From: Macrothele yani
Lineage: Eukaryota; Arthropoda; Arachnida; Araneae; Macrothelidae
Assembly (NCBI GenBank): GCA_039090855.1
Contig: CM076990.1
Coordinates: 201,443,232 to 201,507,231, forward strand
Length of the DNA stretch: 64,000 nucleotides
Direction: 5' to 3'
The notes under the pieces are model-generated. The model worked only from the letters and a program-made list of their open reading frames with translations. It ran no database searches and was not told the origin of the DNA. Below, piece by piece: positions 1 through 9,484 of this stretch. A program made the translations under genes and the position numbers. The stretch's first letter is position 1. Each line of letters starts with the position of its first letter.

Positions 1-34
1 TGAAATATAACCCTGTGCAAGCAAAACACAATTA

Positions 35-1571
35 CACTGCTGTACAATTGCTAAGGACGGATCATAAACGGCTATATAGCGCATAAAAAAGTAAGTGTGG
101 TTGGATGCCAAGTGAAATAAAATAATGTCAGAATGCCAGGACATTACAAGAAAGACAATTTATTGTGCTCTGAAATCCAGAAGGCTTTGGAACGTGTTCA
201 AGGGACAAACAGGCCATTTTGTGCAGAATACGTAAACGTAAAAAGAATGCAATTACCGTCCGCAGGCGTTCCGGCGTAAGATGTCAATACGGGATATGGC
301 CACCATGGAAGGCGGTGCAAGATTCCACACGTCGTGTCATGCTTTGCACAACATTATCCAGCAGCTGTTGGGGTAATTTATCCCATTCCTCTGTCAGTGC
401 ACGGATGAGGGTGTCCTTGTTTATTGGAGGGCATTGGCGACCAGCAAGGCTCCTCCCCAAAGCATCCCACACATTTTCAATGGGATTCAGATCTGGAGAA
501 CGTGCTGGCCATACGAGGCGTTGAATATCCTCGCTCTCAAGACACTCCTGGACAGCGACTGTTCGATGACATGTTGCGTTGTCGTCCATGAAAATGAATC
601 TATCACCGACAGCACCACGGAACATGCGAACATGAGGTAGCAGAACATCATTAATGTATCGTTGGCCAGTCATAGTCCCAGTTGGAAGCACATAGAGGGA
701 CGTACGGCCATTGATCATGATGCCAGCCCATACCATGACACTACATGTGGGATATCGGTCCCTTTCCTGTATGTTTGCTGGACAATATGTAGTACCAATA
801 TCACGCCAGATCAGTTGTCGTCGACAATCAGACGATAGACTGTATCTACTCTCATATGAGAAGAGGACAGCAGACCAGTCGTTATCAGTCCAATTGCGAT
901 GTTGATGGCACCATTGCAAAGGGGCGGTACGGTGACGTCTGGACAATGGGATGCACACAACAGGACGGCGGGCGTATAGTCCTCCTTCATGCAAACTGGT
1001 GACAGTTTTTCGGGAGATCCGCTTGCCAGTAGCAGCCATAAACTGATTTGTTACCTCACTAGCTGTGCTGCGCCGGTGTCTTTTTGTTGATAGCACTATG
1101 TACCGATCTTCTGCAGGTATCGTACTGCGAACACGACCTCCCCCGTGACGTTTGTTACACTCTCCATTTGTTTGAAATGATTTCCAAAGCCTTGAAACAA
1201 CACTGTGGCTGACGTCGAACTCCCTGACAACATCAGCTATTTTTCGCCCTTCTTCAATCTTGCCAATAATACGGCCACGCGTAAAATCATCTAGGTGATG
1301 TCGGAAAGACATACTGAAAATTGCAAGTTCGTCAATTGATTCTTTCCCTTTCAACTTTGCGTTTGAACAATAACGGTCAATACGCGTCAAATCCTTTATA
1401 TCTCTTATCAGCGCTATGACGTCACGAACAAGTTCGGCATCCAAAATTTGCATAAGCAAAACACGTCTTACTGTATCCCGCACTTATGCTAATTTCCACA
1501 TTTTCCTGCCTTCCATTTTATGGTTGCTATCGTTGCTATTGTCATCCGTCCTTAGCAATTGTCCGGCAGTG
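35..1571 (-). mobile_element. Complete Tc1-type DNA transposon
   Basis: Terminal inverted repeats of 28 bp lie at 35-62 and 1544-1571 and match at 26 of 28 positions (outer bases CACTG). A TA dinucleotide flanks each end (33-34 and 1572-1573), the expected Tc1/mariner target duplication. The 1.54-kb length suits Tc1. The element encodes one transposase frame on the minus strand. A related unoccupied copy of the insertion site is present at 2526-2641, which confirms the boundaries independently. Confidence 0.92.
284..1312 (-). CDS. Tc1-like transposase, uninterrupted but missing first catalytic Asp
   Basis: DDE transposase of the IS630-Tc1-mariner superfamily, which cuts and inserts its own element at TA sites in the nucleus. 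The frame is open from 1483, but homology begins at the Met encoded at 1310-1312, giving 343 aa, the usual Tc1 length, so I choose that start. In order: a helix-turn-helix region with DFTRGRIIGKIEEGRK, then the catalytic core. FMDDNATCHR supplies the second Asp and SPDLNPIENVWD supplies the Glu, with 34 residues between them (DD34E). The first motif reads LFSYESRYSL where the family has LFSDESRF. The TAT codon at 854-856 therefore replaces the first catalytic Asp with Tyr. No stop or frameshift interrupts the frame. The protein should still bind DNA but should be unable to catalyse transposition. A sequencing error (G to T) is the alternative. Confidence 0.88.
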   Translation of the reverse strand: MSFRHHLDDFTRGRIIGKIEEGRKIADVVREFDVSHSVVSRLWKSFQTNGECNKRHGGGRVRSTIPAEDRYIVLSTKRHRRSTASEVTNQFMAATGKRISRKTVTSLHEGGLYARRPVVCIPLSRRHRTAPLQWCHQHRNWTDNDWSAVLFSYESRYSLSSDCRRQLIWRDIGTTYCPANIQERDRYPTCSVMVWAGIMINGRTSLYVLPTGTMTGQRYINDVLLPHVRMFRGAVGDRFIFMDDNATCHRTVAVQECLESEDIQRLVWPARSPDLNPIENVWDALGRSLAGRQCPPINKDTLIRALTEEWDKLPQQLLDNVVQSMTRRVESCTAFHGGHIPY

Positions 1572-1663
1572 TATAACGACGGCGTCCAAAATCATCCCTA
1601 AGGTTCCAATAATGACAGATTTTTTTATTATTATTAGTGGTATGGTCAGCAGACCTTTTTTTC

Positions 1664-2525
1664 TCCATGAAATGTGTAACCTGGGCATCCAGATTTATCA
1701 GAAGTGAAGTTCAGTAGCCATTTTAGAGATAAAGAATTATATTCATTTTCCTCCAATTTCCCGCCATTTTGATGAGCTGGGCAACGAACAGTCAAAGTGC
1801 TCTTTTTCTCACGCGTCCCTTCAATTGAGGGGGTGTTAGATTTATAGTTTCGTGGATGTGAGAAGAGGGAACAGAACATTATTGCTCTTCAGCCGTCCCA
1901 GGCGAGGGAGTAAGAGAGAAGAGGGGGCAGCGAAGCCAATTAAAGAGTTTTGCGTTTTCAGAGAGCAAGCATTTTAAGGTGTTATTGTGTTTTCTTGGAA
2001 GGCATTGGACTTCACTGTTCGGCAGCGGAGACTTTTTGGAGGGTTTTCTCAGCAAGAGGAAAGAGGACTCGGGGGCATTCGGTTAGGAGGATTCCAGGGG
2101 AAAGAAAGCGAGGGAGGTAGTGCGAAATCTCGCAGGTCAGAGTGAGAATTAGATAAAATGCGGAGAATTGGTGGAGAATGAGAAGGTGTGAGGCGAAAAC
2201 TAGCCCCGAGAAAAAAAGGGGAATCGGCGCACAGACGATTTGAGAGCGAAGGAGATTACGACGTGTTAATAAGATATGGAAAGAATGGAGATCAGGGCAA
2301 GGCTTAGAGACATTCCCCGTAACATCTGAATAAAAGTCTTCCTCACTGCAAGAGCATAGCTCAACTTTAGTCGATTTTTTATACTTTGTATTTTATTTAT
2401 CTGCATCTTCCGGGAGAAATACGAGTTAAACCCCAGATACAGAGCTTGCGGCAAACGAAGCTTAAAACGAACCTTCCACACAGAGTGCTGTAATATAAGT
2501 CAGCACCAAGCCCTGTAACAAATGC
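1664..2525. other. No recognised feature
   Basis: No convincing coding frame or mobile-element signature was seen. Short open frames here have no family resemblance. Confidence 0.5.
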
Positions 2526-2641
2526 AACCCTGTGCAAGTGAAACACAGTTATAACGACGACGCCCAAAACCATTCCTAAGGCTCCAATAACGACATAATT
2601 TTTTTTATTATTAGTGGTATGGTCAGCAGACCTTTTGTTCT
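2526..2641 (+). repeat. Second copy of the Tc1 target sequence (empty site)
   Basis: This stretch matches the sequence left of the Tc1 element (9-34) joined directly to the sequence right of it (1572-1663), including the shared GTGGTATGGTCAGCAGACC block. It lacks the 1.54-kb element and keeps a single copy of the TA target. It is therefore a diverged, unoccupied copy of the same unnamed repeat. Confidence 0.85.
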
Positions 2642-2985
2642 CAACTACAGAAGACGCACTTACAGCATAGTCCTCGTGCGAGTTTGACTTAGAAGTAAAA
2701 CACTGTCACTGGCATTCATGGTTTAAAAATCTCATAATATGACATACATTGAGGATCCCTGTTTCCTGCTTTGTTGGTTGTTCGTCTCTGAGAGAGCTCT
2801 GCTGGTGTTACACAATGGGCTAAATAGGCCGATCCGACCCCAAGTGAAAGGGAGGAAGATAGACTTTGTTTATAGGAAGATGTCTTTACTTCGGAACGAA
2901 CGGCTTAACGTGGCTTGAGTTCAACCCAAAGCACGATTTCGGCGGCAGCGGGACGGACACACACTGCGGCAGCAAGTCGAGCGTA
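2642..2985. other. No recognised feature
   Basis: No coding frame, repeat or structural RNA was recognised. Confidence 0.5.
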
Positions 2986-2993
2986 CTAGGCAC

Positions 2994-3692
2994 CAGTGTT
3001 GAGACGGGCTGAGCCCAAGACTGAAGTCGAGCCTGGGCCCGAACGGGGCTCAGGCGGGCTCAGGCTGCGTAATACTTACTGGGGCTCTGAGAGAAGGAGA
3101 AAATTTTCTTCCTTTTCTTTTAATGTGATTTTGTATGATTTAGCTCACACTTTTTTACACTTCCTAGTTGTTACACAGAATTCTTCGGCAACTGGGTCTA
3201 GATGGGGAGTAAGAATTAGGCAAGGCTATCCATTCCGGGCTTGGGTAACAAATAACATAGGCCATAAATTACTGGATTTCTACGAAGGAAAAGTTTCTTT
3301 AAGAACTATATATAGATAGTAGATAGCAAGCTGACGAAATTTTGCTACCTACCTCAAAGAGGCAGCTCCCTGCTAATTCTGATAAGCAACATACGACGTA
3401 AATTGTTGTGCCTCCCGATTTTTCTTGATGCCCCCCCCCCCTCGGAACATTTCAGGAAGAAATTAATTGTCAAAAAAACTATAGAAATAGATTACCATCC
3501 CTTCCCCACTCCGCAGTTGAAAAAAACATCGGTTAATTGCACAAGGGGGAAAGAGTGGAAATCTGGAAGAGGAGATTTTTTTAATGCCTAAACAGGTTAA
3601 TCATAGTTTTCAAGCTCGTTCGGGCCCGGGCTGTATCTTGCAATATAAAATTCGGGCTCGGGCTTTAAAAATTGAGCCAGAACTCAGCTCTG
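2994..3692. mobile_element. Non-autonomous hAT element, 699 bp
   Basis: The ends read CAGTGTTGAG (left) and CAGAGCTGAG (right, reverse strand), which fit the hAT terminal pattern CA[G]NGNTG. A perfect 8-bp duplication, CTAGGCAC, flanks the element at 2986-2993 and 3693-3700, the hAT target-duplication length. The subterminal regions are rich in GGGCTCGGGC-type motifs in inverted orientation. No transposase is encoded, so it would need a hAT transposase in trans. A C-homopolymer lies near 3427-3437. Confidence 0.88.
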
Positions 3693-3700
3693 CTAGGCAC

Positions 3701-4247
3701 CAATCTACCTTCTGACTTTATATCACGGATACTGGATCTTAAGAATTGTAGGCCGGAAGCGTCTAGCAAGATTATAAAGTCTGCTGGATAACACCTGTTG
3801 CGGAAATTACTAACATACACATATGATGTTCTTTCGTTCTCTACGTGTTTAATTTCTGAAACTAGACAAACATACCATATTGGTCGATTTTTGTAGCATC
3901 GGTTTTCTGAGCATTGTGATCCAGTGGTACTGCTATGCCAGTAATGATCGTCTGCTTCTGCTTTTTTGCCACAGAATAGTGCATCTGGAAGACAAGCCAA
4001 GATGCTGTCTTTACTACATGGGTCTGATATAATTCGTGTTGGCTATTATTTAACAGTTCAGAGGGTTGATACTTATAGTATGGCATTTCTGACAGCATGA
4101 ATCCTGTACTCTGAGGAAGTTGTTAATGCATTATCTTAGCAAAGTTGCTGTGTAATTTTTCTAACATAATACGGTAGCATCCAACACAAATACTGTACGT
4201 TAAACAGTTTCACTGTATAAGAGCGGTAAACATTTGTGCAGTTAAAA
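3701..4247. other. No recognised feature
   Basis: Open frames on the minus strand are short and show no recognisable domain. No repeat structure was noticed. Confidence 0.45.
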
Positions 4248-4449
4248 TTCAAAAGTTAAAGACAACACCGTCAATACACGATAAAAACTTATGAAAGGGC
4301 AAAACCCTTCACAAGTCAGGTAAAACTTTACCAAAAAAGTTTTACAACTTTACCTTTTTATTTGTATATGTTTTAACTTTTAGTAAAGTTTAACCTGACT
4401 TGTTCATAAGTTTGTATCGTGTATTGACGGTGTTGTCTTTAACTTTTGA
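4248..4449. repeat. Foldback element with about 80-bp inverted arms
   Basis: The left arm (about 4248-4333) is the near-exact reverse complement of the right arm (about 4370-4449). Both carry the block ACAACACCGTCAATACACGAT. The arms differ by small indels, for example an insertion of about 11 bp near 4295-4307. The transcript or single strand would form a long hairpin. No clean target duplication was found, so the superfamily is unknown. Confidence 0.8.
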
Positions 4450-5482
4450 GTTTCACTGCATACCTCATTTTCCTTACATCTGTCATGTGGTAGTGATTCG
4501 TTTATTATTAATTTGACAGTTTAACGTCTACGGAATCGATGGCTAAATGAAGTCTCGCGCTCTGATGTACGCATGCTGGCTCCAAGTAAATTACCGAAAC
4601 AGAAGCAAAGAATTAACTCGTTCGTAGTCACATTCACAGCCTTTGCTCGAAAACCTTGAGTTATAAATCTTCACGTAGATATCTTGATTTCATAAATCCA
4701 ATGTCTTGTGTGATTATGAGAAAGGAGAAGTATATAATAAAACAGAAGTCTTTAATTGCGCAGAGCATTGCAACGTCCAGTTCACTATTCTCCATTTCTT
4801 GATCTTTCTGGCATCGCATGCCAGCTACACTCACACACAAACTCACACACATATTCATTCGAAAGCGACCTTGTCAACATCCCACCTTTCCATTGTTCGG
4901 ACTTGAAAGAAAATAAGAAAAACATGAGAAATTCACTGCTAATGGAGACTCTTTGACTATCGCACCTTTCATCAACTCACGAAGTACTCGGACGGCGTAA
5001 GGTCAGTAGCCTTTAGCCGCCGCAAGATACAACAGCCAGGTAAAGGAAGTTTAGGAATCGCAGTGGGAGGGTGGAGGGTCGATGCTGAAAGCCTCGGTAG
5101 CAGAGACTTCCTGTTTCCAACATAAAGTTAGTGTGTGTGTGTGTGCGAAGGGGGAATCTTCCTCTTCAAGTACCCTCAAGTTTGCTTTCACTGCTTTAGA
5201 ACTGCGTGATTTAGAGCTGCTCAGCCGCACTATATCATTCTGCGAGTTCCCTCCCCACCTTGATTCGAAGCTCAAGTACGCCCACTATCGTTGCCAACCC
5301 CTCCCCTTTATCTCATCCATGACTGCACTTGACGAACTTTGCTTTTCTGAAGACTGCAACCATCCTCTTGCAATTGGGTATCTAAAAGGGTTACTGATCC
5401 TTACGAAATACAACATAATTAAAAGTTGAATTACTCAGTAGAATAGTGATGGATGGAAAAGATTTGAGATTTATTACTAATT
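4450..5482. other. No recognised gene; short (CA)n and (GT)n runs
   Basis: Short CA/TG-rich simple repeats lie near 4830-4850 and 5130-5145. Several overlapping short open frames occur, but none shows a domain. Confidence 0.45.
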
Positions 5483-5484
5483 TA

Positions 5485-6807
5485 CACAATGCGTCAAAGA
5501 ATTTTTAAGACTGGGTCTGTAAAATGAAATAGAAACAAGAAATTATAATTTGTTTTGGTTTGTTATTCAAAATAAGTCCCTCCGGCTTCAATACACTTGT
5601 TACAGCGATTTAATAATGATTCGAATGCCTGTTCCAGTTCACTTTGCGGAATTGCCTCCAAAGCACGCGTCGAAGCTGTTTGTATGGTCGAAATATCATA
5701 AAAAAAACACCCTTTTAACGTCATTTCAAGTTTTTTTTGGAACAAAGAAAAGTCGCAGGGTGCTAAATCAGGCGAATACGGTGGATGATTCAACACACAT
5801 ACGTTATTTTTCGCCAAAAATCTACGAACAAGAAGTAAGGTGTGACTGGGTGCATTATCGTGCAACAAACACCAACTGTTTTCACCTCGATATTTTGGAC
5901 GAATGCGACGAATTCTGCCCATCAAACGCCTCAAAACATTTAAATAAAACTCACCAGTAATTGTTTGTCCACTTGGAACAAATTCTTTGTGGATAATACC
6001 CTTACTATCGAAGAATGTAATGAGCATTGTTTTGATTTTCGATGGAACTTTTCTTTTTTTTTTTTTTTTTGGCTTGTGGCGAGTTTTTTGACTTCTATTC
6101 CGCACTTTGTCGCTTTGTTTAAGGATCATATTGAAAACACCATGTTTCATCACCAGTAACAATCGATTTTAAGAAGTTTGGATCATTTTCAGCGGCGGAA
6201 ATGATGTCTCTGCAATATGCACTTCTCCTTGATTTTTGTTCATTGGTTAACGTGTGTGGAACAAATTTAGCACAGACTTTTGTTGTGCCCAAATCTTCAT
6301 GCAGAATGGTTCGAATCGTTTCTTTGTTGATGTTTAAAGACTCTTCCATCATTCTTAGTGACGCACATCGATTGTTTGCCACCAAATTACGCACTTTTTC
6401 AATAATCTCGGGTGTCCTAGATGAACTTAGTCTTCCGGTATGCTTATCATCTTCTAGCGTCTCTCTTCCGTCCAAAAAACGTTTGTACCACAGGAAAACA
6501 TTTGATCTACTTAAACAAAACTCACCGTACACGTGTTTCATCATTTGGCACGTTTCCGACGCACTTTTACCAAGTTTTGCGTTAAATTTAATAACAGCCG
6601 TCTGTTCCACCTTAATAATTCAACATGAAAAAAATTTTACTTCTCTAATGAACGCCCGTTTCGTTTGAGTTACTTTAAGAACTGCGCAGTACTTTTGGCA
6701 GAAAGCAAGCAGATGGTCACGGTTTATAATGCATTCGCGATTACACTGGTGGCGCCACCGTAGGCTGAAATCTAGCGCCAGTCTTAAAAATTCTTTGACG
6801 CACTGTG
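5485..6807 (-). mobile_element. Complete mariner element (inactive)
   Basis: Inverted repeats of 30 bp lie at 5485-5514 and 6778-6807 and match at 29 of 30 positions (internal motif TCAAAGAATTTTTAAGACTG). TA target duplications lie at 5483-5484 and 6808-6809. The 1323-bp length is standard for mariner. The near-identical ends suggest a fairly recent insertion despite the broken gene. Confidence 0.93.
5563..6610 (-). pseudogene. Mariner transposase pseudogene
   Basis: The N-terminal part (6119-6610, 163 aa) has the mariner helix-turn-helix region and the first catalytic motif IVTGDETWCFQYDP. The C-terminal part (5563 to about 6050) has the second motif LLHDNAPSHT and the third, YSPDLAPCDFSLFQ, so all three catalytic Asp residues (DD34D) survive. 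The two halves are separated by two nonsense codons just after QYDP (in 6090-6125) and by a frameshift in an expanded A run (T run on +, about 6053-6071). The product ends in GGTYFE, the usual mariner C-terminus. No full protein can be made. Confidence 0.93.
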
Positions 6808-6930
6808 TATATTTGCGGCATACTGCAAAAAGAAGGAAAAACAGTGAACAAATTGAAAAAAGAAAACTTTCACAAATGGGGAGGGGGTTGCTAAGGTTGC
6901 TTCCTCTCTCTTGCAGTAAATAATGTCTAC

Positions 6931-7618
6931 CATAGGCGCTGACTATGGGGGTGGGGGCAAGGTGAATCTTGCCCCTCCAATAATTTTACTGAGGGCGCAG
7001 TGCCCATCCAATATTTTTCGTGTTGTTTAATTACGTAATAACTTTGGCCTCATAAGGTGGACCAAACTCCACGTTATGGGGCCAAAGCAATTTATTTCCA
7101 AAAAGTTAATAAATAACAAAATAACTAAACACTTTTTTCCCATATTCACCATTACTCATTTGATAAGAAACTGAATTGCCTGCTCCGTATTATGTTTGAC
7201 AGTTCTCGTGATATGTAGTAAATGGTTAAAACAATTATCAAAAGTAAAATAAATAAGAATACAGAAACGTATAATCTCTGGCGCATTTATTTATCTATTT
7301 ATTTTTTGCGCTTCTCGTTCTTTGTTTGAGTAACAGCGCTAATTTCTCATTTATTTATAAACGTTTGGAAATAAAATCTCCGGATTTTTTTTATCACAGG
7401 CTGAATTTCATTTTTTAAAATATTAATATTCAGCAAAATAATTTTTTTCTGTTTCCTTATTCATTTGCGTTTTAAAATATGCCTCAAATTTCGTAGTTTA
7501 TCTTTTCGCCCCCTATTTTTTAATTTTCCTTCTGAAAATGGAAAAGAAGTGCCCCTCCCACGTCTGATTTCTTCACGCCTGCCCCCTATCCAATAATTTA
7601 GTGAAGTCGACGCCCCTG
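6931..7618. mobile_element. Non-autonomous hAT-like element, 688 bp
   Basis: The ends read CATAGGCGCTGACTA (left) and CAGGGGCGTCGACTT (right, reverse strand), imperfect inverted repeats of hAT type. The flanks ATGTCTAC (6923-6930) and ATATCTAC (7619-7626) match at 7 of 8 positions and fit an 8-bp target duplication. The subterminal regions share CCAATAATTTA blocks in inverted orientation. The interior is AT-rich with no transposase. Confidence 0.72.
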
Positions 7619-7626
7619 ATATCTAC

Positions 7627-8016
7627 ATATCTTTAATGATCTAAGGAATACAAAAGTGTCACTAGAAAAGTAAGAAATAATTTCAGCAGCCTGGTTTGCT
7701 AGTGCTCATCAGCAATCCAGAAGACTAATTATAAACTATACTGAATAAAATAAATCACAGAAGTGTAAATATGGACCTACACATAAATACAAAAACAACT
7801 AAAGTTATGGCAACCCAGAGAAAAAAGGATATCTTCATTATCAATGGAACTACGTCAGGCAGGATGAACATGATCCAAAGATTAAACAGGTATTCTTTTT
7901 TATCTGTCTTTAGGTAGATGAATGAAATTAACAGATAGATTGCAATGGATAGGTCTAATTTTGCGTCAATGTAAAAAAATAAAACATACAGAAAAAGTTA
8001 CTCTTAATGCTCAGAA
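7627..8016. other. No recognised feature
   Basis: AT-rich sequence with no coding frame or repeat that I recognise. Confidence 0.45.
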
Positions 8017-8020
8017 ACTC

Positions 8021-8182
8021 TGTGACGTACCTGCCAGCAGGACGCACACGACATAAAGGCAGATAGGAATCAGAATAATCGTCTGCGTAGCTCAGTTGGT
8101 AGAGCGACTTGTTCCGGAATAAGCGGCCTCGGGTTCGAATCCCGGCGTAGACCAAAAATGACGGAGAAATTTATTCATTATA
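8021..8182 (+). repeat. 5' LTR of TRIM copy 1
   Basis: It begins TGTGACGTACCTGCC and ends TTCATTATA. The tRNA-like module occupies the 3' half. The matching 3' LTR is at 8445-8608. Confidence 0.85.
8081..8154 (+). promoter_or_regulatory. tRNA-like Pol III promoter module inside the LTR
   Basis: The outer segments GTCTGCG and CGTAGAC can pair over all 7 bp (one G-U), like an acceptor stem. GCTC/GAGC makes a D stem around AGTTGGTA, giving a good A box. TCGGG-TTCGAAT-CCCGG makes a T arm and contains the B box GGTTCGAATCC. The anticodon arm is not tRNA-like: CTTGTTCC/GGAATAAG is self-complementary with almost no loop. I read it as an internal Pol III promoter, not a functional tRNA. A near-identical module lies at 8506-8579 in the 3' LTR. 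Confidence 0.8.
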
Positions 8183-8184
8183 AA

Positions 8185-8196
8185 TGGCGCCCGAAC
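8185..8196 (+). promoter_or_regulatory. Primer-binding site of TRIM copy 1
   Basis: TGGCGCCCGAAC starts with TGG, the complement of CCA, and matches the known lysine-tRNA primer sites of LTR retroelements. Its position just after the 5' LTR supports the call. Confidence 0.85.
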
Positions 8197-8222
8197 TATC
8201 CGAATGACCCGGCCGTTCAAAA

Positions 8223-8329
8223 TCTCGCATTGGTGTGATGTTATTTCCACACCGCGAGACAGGAAAAATCAGAGAATTCATTCTCCAGCGCTTCGAAAAA
8301 TAAAAATGTGTGATGTTGCATTCCACACA
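8223..8329 (+). other. Two stem-loops downstream of the primer-binding site
   Basis: Stem-loop 1 (8223-8259) has outer stem TCTCGC/GCGAGA and inner stem GGTGTG/CACACC. Stem-loop 2 (8307-8329) has TGTGTG/CACACA around ATGTTGCATTC. Both loops share ATGTT. Stem-loop 1 recurs in copy 2 at 41872-41908 with wobble-compatible changes. Stem-loop 2 recurs in the 18.4-kb fragment at 18414-18435. Position and conservation suggest a packaging or dimerisation role, which is inference. Confidence 0.6.
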
Positions 8330-8433
8330 GCAGATTGACTGGGAGTTCTCAAGTGCACGTTCTACAGTGGATGGCTGCCTGCAACGATTCATGGTCACGG
8401 CTGACCCGTGGGCCATGCCCCCGGCCCTCTTTC

Positions 8434-8444
8434 GGGGGGGGAGA
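8434..8444 (+). promoter_or_regulatory. Polypurine tract of TRIM copy 1
   Basis: GGGGGGGGAGA lies directly upstream of the 3' LTR, the expected place for plus-strand priming. Confidence 0.75.
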
Positions 8445-8608
8445 TGTGACGTACCTGCCAGCAGGACGCACACGACATAAAGGCACATAGCAATCAGAAC
8501 AAAATGTCTGCGTAGCTCAGTTGGTAGAGCGACTTGTTCCGGAATAAGCGGCCTCGGGTTCGAATCCCGGCGTAGACCAAAAATGACGGAGAAATTTACT
8601 TCATTATA
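8445..8608 (+). repeat. 3' LTR of TRIM copy 1
   Basis: Direct repeat of 8021-8182 with a tRNA-like module at 8506-8579. It is followed by the target duplication ACTC at 8609-8612. Confidence 0.85.
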
Positions 8609-8612
8609 ACTC

Positions 8613-9287
8613 TTCATAAAGTGCTCTGTATATATGTTCTTTTCTGCATAACTTTGAAACTTACGTTCAATATAAAAATTTTCTAAAAGACTGGAGGTTT
8701 TCGAAATGCTGCTATACCGGAGGAAAATGAAGATCAACTGGAATAGTAAAATAACAGCTGAAAAGGTTCTTAAAATGGCAGAGATACAAACATTCCTCGA
8801 ACTTCCATCAAAGTAAGGAGAATAAAATACTTCATTCACTTTGTCAAACACCAGAAAATTTCCACAAGACCTCTTGGAAAGAATACGAGGAAAAAAGAAG
8901 AGAGGAGAACAAAAAAAATTTTGGTCTGAGAAGATCTGTGAATGGAACGGGTTGACGTATGAATGCAAAAGGACAGCACAGGGTAGGGAAGATTTTAAAG
9001 TCATGGAAGTCATCCCCCTTGAAAGAGATGACACTTAAAGAATAGAAAAATAAAGAAAGGGCTTGACATGCAGCACCGCGGCATACCAATGTAGCAAGGC
9101 CATTTCTCAGTGTGCTGCGAGATTTTGGAGAAAAGATTAATTACCTGAAATAAACAATGGAGTTCACCATTGACATGGCACTTAAAGAACAAGTAATTTC
9201 AGTAAAACATGCTTTGCTTCCGTACCTTTTTAGTACAAATACCTGTTTGCTCTGAATTGGTTCCTCAGCCATATTTGTTTTTATTCG
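8613..9287. other. No recognised feature
   Basis: A minus-strand open frame of 287 codons runs from 9034 through the TRIM to 8171. Because it reads through LTR, PBS and polypurine tract, I treat it as chance. Nothing else was recognised. Confidence 0.45.
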
Positions 9288-9484
9288 GGGTTTAACGATC
9301 ACTGTGAGCAACTCAGTGGGCTATAAGAAGCTGTCCATCCCTAATTTAAGAACACTGGTTCTATGGAAGGGAAAGAGCCAGTACCGTAAGACAAACACAA
9401 TATCCATGCCTCACCGGGATCCGAACCCATATCCATCTAGGACGAATGGTCAGAAGCCAGCGTTTAGCCCATTGCGGCCATAAT
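9288..9484 (-). mobile_element. tRNA-headed SINE, copy 1
   Basis: Same family as the best copy at 62473-62690, in reverse orientation. It keeps the body blocks GAGCAACTCAGTGGGCTATA and CCGTAAGACAAACACAA and a degenerate tRNA head. Flanks near 9268-9276 and 9477-9486 (GCCATATTT/GCCATAATTT) look like a target duplication. Confidence 0.8.

Larger units (their letters stand above)
8021..8608 (+). mobile_element. Miniature LTR retrotransposon (TRIM) with tRNA-like LTRs, copy 1
   Basis: Two direct repeats of about 163 bp (8021-8182 and 8445-8608), both TGTGACG...CATTATA, flank a 262-bp interior. Two bases after the 5' LTR lies TGGCGCCCGAAC (8185-8196), a canonical primer-binding site complementary to the 3' end of a lysine-type tRNA. 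A polypurine tract GGGGGGGGAGA (8434-8444) abuts the 3' LTR. A 4-bp duplication, ACTC, lies at 8017-8020 and 8609-8612. There is no coding capacity, so gag and pol must be supplied in trans. Each LTR contains a full tRNA-like module. The two LTRs differ at several positions, so this is not a very recent insertion. Confidence 0.88.

Noticed and set aside
4200..4460. Target duplication AGTTTCACTG flanking the 4.2-kb foldback
   Set aside because: The left copy (about 4207) lies about 40 bp outside the arm while the right copy is adjacent, so it does not fit a simple insertion.
8081..8154. A genuine tRNA gene
   Set aside because: Acceptor, D and T arms are good, but the anticodon arm cannot form a 5-bp stem with a 7-nt loop, and the module sits at the same place in two LTRs. 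It is an element component.
8171..9034. 287-codon minus-strand frame
   Set aside because: It reads through the TRIM LTR, primer-binding site, interior and polypurine tract on the wrong strand, and has no domain or consistent protein character.
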